A DNA stretch of 64,000 nt. Origin: Siphonodentalium dalli. Its lineage: Eukaryota > Mollusca > Scaphopoda > Gadilida > Siphonodentaliidae. Location: positions 128,683,917-128,747,916 of the forward strand of contig CP136066.1 in assembly GCA_032622095.1 (NCBI GenBank), given 5' to 3'. The translations under genes were made by a program, and so were the position numbers. Shown piece by piece: positions 55,027 through 64,000 of this stretch; the stretch's first letter is position 1, and each line of letters starts with the position of its first letter. A model generated the notes under the pieces. It was not told the DNA's origin. It did no database searches and worked only from the letters and a program-made list of their open reading frames with translations.

Positions 55027-55682
55027 ACAGCACACAAGTTCGCACTTGCATTTGTAAAGAATTGTTATTTTTCTATTAGCAAATAAATTTCCAAACTGGC
55101 TAGCTGTTAGTATGAAAATTCAAATATGGACAATAAGCTTAAATGTCCATTTCTGTTAAGTTATCGACCATCGATACGTAATCATAAATAACATAGGGCC
55201 TATAGCACGCCTACATTCGTCTATTCAACGTTCCCGGTGTTGTTTTTCATTTTAAAATGCGACACCTGGGAAGTCTTCGTCTATATTGTTCAGTCTACCA
55301 CCATTGGCCCATTAATAGCAGCCAGTTGATGCGCCAGGAACGGCAACCGTGATATATCGTTTTAAACGGACCGTTAATGGCTTGTTTACTAATTACAATT
55401 AATAATCATAATGAATTGTCATTGTTTTTATATAGACAATATAGCGTTTAGCGACGACACATACTGTTCAGAATGAATGTTGAGACTGAATCCTTTCTGT
55501 CAAATGAGGACTTTCATCTTATAACGTCATGACGTCATAAAGCGTTTTAGTTGTATTTTGTGTATATGGCTCATTAGCCTAGTACCCAGGCCAGCAAACG
55601 TATTTGAGTAGCGAGTAGCAGAGTTGGGACAGGGTACCAGTCTAATGGCTCATATGAGTGGTTTATTTGTGTGTATATATAG
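55027..55682. other. No gene seen
   Basis: Single-copy-looking sequence without exon signals I can support. Confidence 0.4.
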
Positions 55683-55824
55683 AATACACACGTAGTGTTT
55701 CTGAATACCAAATTTACACCACGAGTGGGATTGATGATTTACCACACGAGCTTTAGCGAGTGTGGTAAATCATCAATCCCACGAGTGGTGTAAATTTGGT
55801 ATTCAGAAACACTACGTGTGTATT
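55683..55824. mobile_element. 142-bp near-perfect hairpin MITE
   Basis: Arms of 65 nt (55683-55747 and 55760-55824) pair everywhere except one GAG trinucleotide, around a 12-nt loop GAGCTTTAGCGA. It begins AATACACACGTAGTGTTTC. Confidence 0.95.
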
Positions 55825-57204
55825 TTGTTTATACCATGACCGGTACAGGAGCAACAACTGCTATGAAATCGAAATAAACCCACTTAAATTAAGATGATTC
55901 TGTCGCACCATTCACAATCATCCCCGTTGTGTTCCCCACACTTGGCCGTACATCGACGTACACTATCACAGCTGATCAGGCGTATTGATACATTGAATTA
56001 GGTCAACATTCAATTGTACGAATATGGTATCATTGTAGCCAATTCACAATAAACTGTAATCATGATGAAACCGCCATAAATAAACAACATGAATATATAT
56101 ATGGGAATACGAATTTAAAGGGATAGTACTCAGATGACCGGTGGTACGTCGATCTCAAGTTGCAAAACAGAGTTCAGTCCCCTCGCCACGCGATGTCCTC
56201 CGACTGCGTGACTTTAAGCACTGTCTGATTTGTTTACCTCCGGGTTGGGAAAAACCCATAAATTGTAACTTCCGCATCATGTTACTTCCCAAGTTAAAGA
56301 CGTTTGTTGTGAGAAATTCGCACCACAAAGACAGCATATATTGCAGAAATTATACTAGCAACGCTTATGTGATATGGAAATGCGACATTCCACGGTCAAT
56401 GTCCGTTTAATCGTACCGGTACTCAAGTAATCCTAGACAGTTGACAGCAGCCAGCAGGTTGAACTTGGAATGATCTGGAATGGAAGACGAGTCACAAACA
56501 AGTTTCCATTATTGGCATGAACTGATCGATGAATACGTTGCAGTATATCGGCTGATGTCAACCCCATGCAGACTTGGAAGGTTGCGTAAGTTTGTGTCTT
56601 ACTAAATTGTATGGGAAAGGGAGCCCAAATTCACATTTAAATATCAGGTCTGGGTGAACACCAATTGATCGAAATCCAATAAAACATGGCTGACACTGAC
56701 ATGCCGAGTCAGTCACTGTCAGTAGCCGAGAGGTGCTCACTCCAATTCTTGAATATTTAAATGGTGTTTGTTTGAAGATTTTTAAACGTTTATTTATAAT
56801 CTCATTCTCTCAAAAGAAATCCAAATGTTTTTAAGTAGTTACCAAGTTGAACGATATCATGGAACAGTTTAGTGTGACTCCCCTTATCCAGCGATGTATA
56901 TATACGTCCATGCCTTATCTCAGATGCATCTAGGTGGTGTAAGACCAGTCTATATTATATCGATTAGTCTATATAAAGATCTATTGGTGGTTCACCCAGA
57001 CCTGCATGTTTATTAATAATCGCATTGAATGTACCGAAGCTCAACAATCATCTGCAGGTCTCGGTGAACCACTGGTTGATCTGTATAAAACTGATCAGTC
57101 TATCTTTATATTGAATATATTCAGTAAATAATTATTCCGTGTCTTTCAACAGAAATTAGAATTATCTCTTTTTAAGTATTGGATGTAATATAATTGGGAA
57201 CATG
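55825..57204. repeat. Dispersed repeat pieces, no gene supported
   Basis: 56860-56995 (GAACAGTTTAGTGTGACTC, ATCGATTAGTCTAT, TGGTTCACCCAGACCTGCA) recurs at 58092-58220, and a CAGGTCT..GGTGAACC word recurs at 56645 and 57055. A plus-strand 89-codon frame at 56141 has no recognisable domain. Confidence 0.55.
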
Positions 57205-58072
57205 TCTCTATTCCGAAGGTTCGCTATTCCGAAGGTTCACTAATCCGAAGGTTCACTATTCCGAAGGTTCACTATTCCGAAGGTTTTTGTTATTTTAAAA
57301 GTTAATTCTATATTCTAAAGTATTGAGAGGGTTCTTTAGTACGAAGACTCTTTTTATGAAGGAAATAACTTAAAACATTAAAAAAATTAATGTGATTTTT
57401 GTTTTCGTGGGTTTCCTTGAGATTTAACCCTTTTATATTTGGCGAGTAGAACGACATATATGTCGTCTATCGGCTGAGGACTAAAACGACATATATGTCG
57501 TTTTAGGAAGTGTTATTTTACGTAGACATAACTTCAATAAATCATCTGATTTATAAATGATTTACATAGGAGTTATTTTGATTAATATAATGTCCCAAAT
57601 GCTAAAGGCGGACTATAACAGTGGGGCTCTTACAGTCAATCAATACTGGAGCGCTATAACTTACTGTATAGCAGAATACCGCTGAATGGACCTGACTGCA
57701 ATTCTGACTTTGTTTTGATTTTAATGTTGATGTTTCTTTCAAGTACAGATTGCCAGTTCGGGTAGAATGCATCTCTAACTCGTAGTTTATTTCAGTTATT
57801 GTGTTTTCAACTTTCTATAATATTAAAAAGATAAACTGATACTGTCTTCTTGCTATTAATAACCGACATCTGGGACAAATTAGATATTAGATTGTGGTGT
57901 ATAAATGTACGGGGGGGCAAATTTTGATTCATTTCTGGCTAAAAACTCCCATAATAGAAAACCTTCGGAATAGCGAACCTTCGGAATAGTGAACCTTCGG
58001 ATTGGTGAACCTTCGGATTAGTGAACCTTCGGATTAGTGAACCTTCGGAATAGCGAACCTTCGGAATAGAGA
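57205..58072. mobile_element. 868-bp element whose TIRs are tandem ~19-mers
   Basis: The left end is about five copies of CTATTCCGAAGGTTCAC-like units (57208-57285). The right end is about seven inverted copies (57961-58072). Ends TCTCTATTCC and GGAATAGAGA. Inside, near 57440-57505, two ACGACATATATGTCGT palindromes occur. Confidence 0.9.
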
Positions 58073-60295
58073 ACCCTACCCAATATAATTACCACTATAG
58101 AACAGTTCAGAGTGACTCGACTTATCCCGAATGCCTGCATATGATGAATGACCAATCGGTCTATTCTATAGCGATTAGTCTAATAAAGGTCGATCGTTGG
58201 TTCACCATGACCTGTTCATTTGCACTTAAGTGCAAATTATGTAAACAGTGTAAATCATTTGCACATTCAAAGTGCTATTAAACTTAAAGGCATGTGAGGC
58301 CTTAGTTGTCGAAAATATTGATATTTGTTCTAATCACCGTAAATAGAAAAACATTAAAACGCATACAGTTTCGTTCATATATACCATGACCATCACGTAA
58401 ACAGCATGTTATCATAAAGACCTACAATATTTTACCTAAGCAAGAGCCTGATTGTGTTACAGAAGACAGCACAATATTAATGCAACTCTTGAACTGGCTA
58501 ATCACACACACAAATGGCATAAACGCTCTTTATTAGTTCCATATCAGGAATTCACCAACAAAGAACGCTCTTTATGTTTACCATCATAATATAAACAAAC
58601 ACCAGAAAAGTTACTTTTTATGCTTTTGTTTACATAACAATGGTCAAACATTTGACAATAACATACTCTTTATGCGATATTTCTTATTTGTATATGGACA
58701 AAGTCTGTCTACATTTTGATGTTCTTTATTTTTGTGGCGGTTTTCGAAGGGTGGAAATATTTTCACAGGATACCCACCGCCAAGGCCAACCGTACCTTTA
58801 AATTATCTGTATCTGGAATATGTACCATACATGAAAGGTGTTCATAGACCCAATCATTTAATTATGCTCTATGTAAAAAAAAACATTTATTTGAGCTCAA
58901 TTAAGCGCACATAATTTGCGCTTAAGTGTAAATAAGACATGAGACTATCATACATGTATTTAATAATATATACTAGTCCACCTATTTGTAATTCCTTTCT
59001 CAGAGTCTAATTCACTCTTTTTTTATTTCTAGACAATCTGATTTATGCTCAAGCTCAAATAGATGAATTTTACTTTTAAAAGAGCAAATAAATTAATTCC
59101 GCTTAAGGCACTTTAAGATCAAATCAAATCTGTCAGATTATCACTTGGCCTTACATATGGGTGTCTTTTGTTTTGTTATATCTCCTCCCAAAATATGCAT
59201 TACCCCAACCAATATCATAAGAACTGCTGAACATATGCAGTTAACAGGGATGGGTATATATCCTGTGTACCTGTTAGGAAATTGTGGACTACAAGTGGAA
59301 CAATTTTCCTCTACCAACATTGGTATCTCCCACCCACATAATATTTTTCCACTTATTTTACCCTCACAATCACATATTTTGCTTTATATAGTGATCAATT
59401 TTCAATTCGTTTAATCTTTTTGACCCATAATACATAGGTATTAAGATAACATATAATACATTTTATGTACATGACTTACATAATAGAAATACAAATGATA
59501 TACATTATAATATATGAAAAGTATTTACAATAAATGATATGGCAAGAAATTAACTATGTCTGAGAAAAATGTGGTTGAGTCTGGGTTTATGAGGGGGTGG
59601 ACTCTGGGGAGATACCCAGGACTGAGAATCTTCTCCGCCGCCCATCTAGTAGCTGCATATGACCAAAACATCATCTATCGCTTATTTTGCTTTATATACT
59701 TCATCCGAGAAAAAGTTTATTAAGTTGGGGATTGGGGGAGATACCAAGTCCTGATTATCACTTATTTTGCTTTATATAGTCCAAAAATTCTCAAATGTAG
59801 CTCAGGGAAGAATCCAGAGATAATTTGGGGACACCTGTTTCCAGCAGAGGATATGTAGCGGTATCCCAATATAACTTTAAAATACGGCTTCTACACCAAA
59901 CCAACACAGATACAGACGCATATATTATAAATAGGACATAAAATATTTCTGATTTAAAAATTCAACATGCAAATGAAGGCTGTATTGCAACTGCAGATTT
60001 TTTAATACAGCTCTTATTGTTGAATTGCCTTGAAAATTCAGGTTGATTCAATACTGTCCACTGGGAATTTGGGGTCATTTGGGCTTCTCAAGTTTGGGCA
60101 CCCATACCTGTAACAGCTATCAAAACAGCCCTGGAAATTTCCCTGATGTAGCTTCTGCGTGAGTGGGGGGGGGGGGGGATTATAATCAGCCTGCTCATAC
60201 TTGTAGAAGTAAGATGTCCAAAACTTCAACTATCAAGGTGAATTTCTTCGGGTTAACCCTTTCATGACTGCATCTTCTTGAAATTTTGTGAAAAC
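58073..60295. other. No gene supported
   Basis: Contains the repeat piece 58092-58220. CTTATTTTGCTTTATATA is reiterated at 59678, 59758 and, in part, 59377. A short region 60015-60170 is open in several frames on both strands and could hold an exon, but the strand is undecidable. Poly(G) at 60164. Confidence 0.4.
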
Positions 60296-60490
60296 CCTGT
60301 TCCAATGCATTCTCTTATATTTAAGAGAATTAATGCATTCTCTTATATTTAAGAGAATTCATTGGCTTAACAATATTTACCTTGACCTTGTAAGCCATTG
60401 CATTCTCTTATATATTCGAGGCTCGATATATAATAGAATGCACTGGCACAGGATCATTAATGCTGAACCAGCATGGCTCCAGTCATAAAA
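60296..60490. repeat. TATATTTAAGAGAAT palindromes and repeat shared with 31330
   Basis: GCATTCTCTTATATTTAAGA occurs twice in tandem. Then TTGGCTTAAC, ACCTTGACCTTG, AAGCCA and CACAGG words match 31330-31490. Confidence 0.7.
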
Positions 60491-60790
60491 GGGTTACGAC
60501 CTGTAGCCCGTGCCAAAGGATTTAGTCCTGCAAAGAGTAAAATCCAAGATGGCTGCTGGTGGCCATGTTTTTTGCTGAATGACCCCAAAATGACTCGTTC
60601 CCATCTACATGTCAATGCCAACAGCTATGACAAATTTTATAATGATCCAATTTTATAATGACCAAAGGTACGACCTGTAGCCCGTGCTAGAGGAAATTGT
60701 TGAAGAGTCACACACAAATAAACACACACACACGGACGACGATACCAAGCCATGGCAATAGCTAAAACTTTACAAAGTAAAGTTGAGCTA
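60490..60790 (+). mobile_element. CCAAGATGGC-family element, partial
   Basis: One and a half units (GACCTGTAGCCCGTGCC, AAATCCAAGATGGCTGCTGG), then CACACACACACGGACGACG and the terminus TAAAGTTGAGC. Confidence 0.85.
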
Positions 60791-60944
60791 AAAATGAAAA
60801 CACCACCTTCCCACCTGGGCCACCCATATTTTTCAATGACCGTTTATTACCAGAAACACAGGTATAGTTTTCGCCTGAAGAATAAATGTGAAATGGGCCT
60901 CTCTGGCTCACATATATGTTAGTTAAGACTAACCCAACCATTTG

Positions 60945-61630
60945 TTTTATTAGCTGAACTTTACTTTGTAAAGTTTGAGCTATTGCCATGGCTTTGTCGT
61001 CTGTGTGTGCGTATGTGTGTGTGTGATTCGTCAACAATACAGGCTACAGGTGCTACTTGTGGTCGGATCATTATGAAATTTGACATAGCTGTTGATATCA
61101 ACATTTAGACTAGAACCGTTCATTTTGGGGTCATTCTGAAGAAAAAAAACATGGCCGCCAGCGACCATCTTGGATTTCAATATTCAATCCATTAGCACGG
61201 GCTACAGGTCGTACTGTTCTTCTGATTATCATGAAATTTGTCACGGATGTTAACAATGACATGTAGATGCGAACGAGTAACTTTGGGGTCATTCGGCCAA
61301 AAAAATGGCCACTGGCAGCCATCTTAGATTTTACTGTTTGCATGACTAAATTCTCTGGCACAGCCTACAGGTCGTACCTTTGGTTGGATCATCATGAAAT
61401 TTGTCACGGATGATATTGACATGGAGATGGGGAATGAGTAATTTTGGGGTCATTCGGCTACATTAGTGGGGTCGTTCGGCCAAAAATCATGGCCGCTGGC
61501 AGCCATCTTGGATTTTACTCTTTGCATGACTAAATCCTTTGGCCAGGGTTACAGGTCGCATCTGTTGTCAGATCATTGTGAAATTTGTCATGGATGAGAT
61601 CGAGTCATTTTTTGGTTATTCGGCCAAAAT
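60945..61630 (-). mobile_element. CCAAGATGGC-family element, inverted copy
   Basis: Begins GCTGAACTTTACTTTGTAAA with GAGCTATTGCCATGGC and a TGTGTGTGCG tract, then about four inverted units (GGCCGCTGGCAGCCATCTTGG, GACTAAATCC). It lies head to head with the copy at 60490. Confidence 0.85.
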
Positions 61631-62166
61631 CATGGCTGATGGTCAAAAACTCAAAATGGACAAAATGAATTTTTATTCCAAACCAATTGCAGCACATCTC
61701 ACACCATATCATATGTCATCTTATATGATGCACATTCTTTATTCAATATTCCAATGATGTTATAGATATTCTTTTCTGACAGAAAAGTATTTAAAAATGT
61801 ATGCCGTTTCATGTTAAACCAAAAATTAAATCAACTTTTCTTATATTTCAGATCAGTTGTTCATGCACTTGTAGCCCAGTCCATGCACAGAATATAAATA
61901 GAAGGAATGAAAGAATGATTGAGACCGATGGGTGTCAGCATGGTTTGAGGATTGCACCACTAGAATATTGACAGGTACATACATGTACATTAGAATTCTG
62001 AGAGCGGACATTTGAAACATTTTTTTGTTATAACTGATGTAGTTTATATCTACAGCTCAGCTTGTCAAAGGTTCTTTACTAAATACTCAGTGACAAGTAG
62101 TTCCCTTAGGATATTTTCTATCTGTTGGTGTATCCTGAATTCCCTCCAAATGAATAATAGACATAC

Positions 62167-62333
62167 AGTAATGCCCTCAGTAATCGACCTCTTAACCAAA
62201 GCAGAATTATGGGTAACTTTTCAGGATTTAGTCGGAAATATGGCTCTCGGGAGAGCTTTCCGATGAATGGCAACAAGTCATATTTCCGACTAAATCCTGA
62301 AAAGTTACCCATAATTCTGCTTTGGTTAAGAAG
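62167..62333. mobile_element. M1 MITE, third locus
   Basis: AGTAATGCCCTCAGTAATCG, AACCAAAGCAGAATTATGGG and GATTTAGTCGGAAATATGG are mirrored by the right arm. The final ~20 bp of the right arm have been replaced. Confidence 0.85.
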
Positions 62334-64000
62334 TTAAAAGGCACCACTCAACAGACATTTCCGTCACTAGAAATATATATTGTGGGACAAAAATATTACG
62401 ATGTTTAGAACACAATTTATTTGGCAGTGGCACATGTATTTTATGTGATTCAATATCTAGGGATGAATATATGAGACAGCATATATGTTTCTAAACTTTC
62501 TTTCATGTTTTGATGATAACTGCACTTATATAATCATGTTATCAAAACAAGTTTCATAAAATGTCTGTTGTTGTAACAAATTTTGTCTGAGGGAGAGTGA
62601 CCTCATATTCAATTCTTCACTAATATATAACATTGCTGGTGGATTGATATTACAAGAATTGTTATTTTATAATTTTAATGAGAATAACAATTAAACTAAA
62701 CTGAAAGTTATTGTCTTTTGCACTGTTTGTTGGCCTCGACTGAAACTATTCACTTTTTCTGGTTACTAACATTCAAGATCTGCTATCCAAAACTTGACGC
62801 CAATTCCAGTGAGTCACACACTCCATGAGTTAGGCAGCACCAGTCTCCTTTATATAGTGATGTTGGTTTCTATAACATAAAATATTGTTATCGTTCTATT
62901 ATAGGTTCTAATGGAGAGAGAGATGTAGATATGGCTGGAAGGACAAGACTCCAAGTAATTGCACAACTGCAGTTCATTAAACACACTTGAATTTAGCGAA
63001 TTGCCACATGTACAATCATTACATTCTATAATACAATGTTACCAGCAGTTTTGTGAAGTAACACAATAATGACAATGATATTGAAAAAGATATATTGCTA
63101 TGTTCGATGCACTTTCTCAGCAATGCCATGAAGAAAATCTCATTCCTGATTAACATGCAGATCAAGCAATGGTTGTTAGTTCAAATGATGTCATACTGTG
63201 CTTTTCAATTTAAACTGTGTCCATCTTGGTTATCGGAATGATTCTGGAAGAGAAAGCTCTATGGCTGAGATGATATAATTGTCTACAACAAATTAAATAT
63301 GCTATATATTTTTGGAATAAATATACATGTACCATATACATGTACGATATTTAAATACTAGTACACATCTGTTCATTTAGGAATTCTGATTCCTTATTCA
63401 TGCCCAATACTGACTGAACTACTAGGATCCCCTGTATATCAATTGTATACATGTACCTTACTCATATTTGAATTTGTGCAGTACTATGTTTCGCTCTATT
63501 TTAAATTCTGAGCGACTTCTAAACTTACAAATATTTTTGTATAAGATGACAATTTCAGTTCTTCATTATCGCTGAAAATACTTGTGCATATTAAAGATCA
63601 TCTTGACAAAAATTCCTTCAGTCTGGAATATATATGTTTATATTTTAGAAGAAATTCAACTTAAAATATCTAACCATGATTTAGCTATACACATGTGAAT
63701 AATAAATGCACACTAGCGAAAAATAGTACAATGTACTGCACAAATTTAAATATGACTGAAGAATATATTCTATAATCAGGATACTTTGACCCTGAGAATG
63801 TGACAAAAGTAAAAACAGTCTATATACCACATCATATATTTTTACTTTAGCAGATAATTGTAGTCTCTGGGATTAATATAAAAAAGTCAAATTTTTTCAC
63901 CAAAAAAAGTCATTATCACTAATATTGGTATTAGTTAGTAGTTTAATCTCTATAATATATCAACAAAAGTAGATTATATAGAAATATTTTTTTATCCCAA
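62334..64000. other. AT-rich, no feature supported
   Basis: A stretch after TCTATTATAG at 62904 is open for 28 codons and ends TGA, so a terminal exon is conceivable but unsupported. The rest has no repeats I recognise and could be 3'UTR or intergenic. Confidence 0.35.

Noticed and set aside
60015-60180. Candidate exon on either strand
   Set aside because: Three frames on two strands look equally plausible, so none can be supported.
62905-62989. Candidate plus-strand terminal exon (ends AQLQFIKHT then stop)
   Set aside because: Twenty-eight open codons are likely by chance and no partner exon or homology was recognised.

Overview
This window is non-coding-rich eukaryotic DNA: AT-rich, with spliced genes (GT-AG introns), microsatellites, non-LTR retrotransposons and dense DNA-transposon debris. 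There are no operons, no Shine-Dalgarno sites and no long bacterial-type ORFs. The repeat styles (long repeats ending in the AGCTCACCTGAG word with ACGGACGGACAG runs, and CCAAGATGGC-containing tandem units) point to a marine invertebrate, most likely lophotrochozoan (mollusc-like). That taxonomic call is from memory and is of low to moderate confidence.

Layout. 0.1-4.6 kb: a young LINE on the minus strand with an intact 1167-codon endonuclease/reverse-transcriptase ORF, 5'-truncated in ORF1 and abutting (TA)n at both ends. 4.6-5.5 kb: the 3' end of a second LINE plus microsatellites. 5.54-10.01 kb: the most interesting object, a 4.47-kb transposon with ~0.53-kb terminal inverted repeats (TIRs). 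Two spliced, convergent genes inside it each use a mirror-image first exon located in a TIR. One encodes a Pro/Ser-repeat protein of unknown function, the other a seven-finger C2H2 protein with a frameshift. 10-25 kb: LINE debris, three copies of a dispersed repeat, several inverted-repeat elements, and a 3-kb insertion carrying a 436-bp tandem repeat.

26.35-47.66 kb: one recognisable host-type gene on the minus strand, a SET-domain lysine methyltransferase of the KMT5A/SETD8-like group. I assembled it from four small exons (47615-47659, 35412-35472, 27467-27601, 26372-26514). Its ~21 kb of introns hold a LINE split by a hAT-type insertion with an 8-bp target duplication, TTAA- and TA-type inverted-repeat elements, an AAB higher-order tandem array, and large foldbacks. 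One missing base at an exon junction and a repeat overrunning the last exon suggest it is damaged, or that the assembly has an error.

47.7-64 kb: no convincing gene. It is made of tandem MITEs, a nest of elements sharing the word GGGGCATAATGCGAC, a near-perfect 142-bp hairpin, an element whose TIRs are tandem ~19-mers, and fragments of families already seen at 26, 31 and 36 kb.

Coordinates of exons and element ends were read by eye. Percent identities, homology searches and transcript support were not available.
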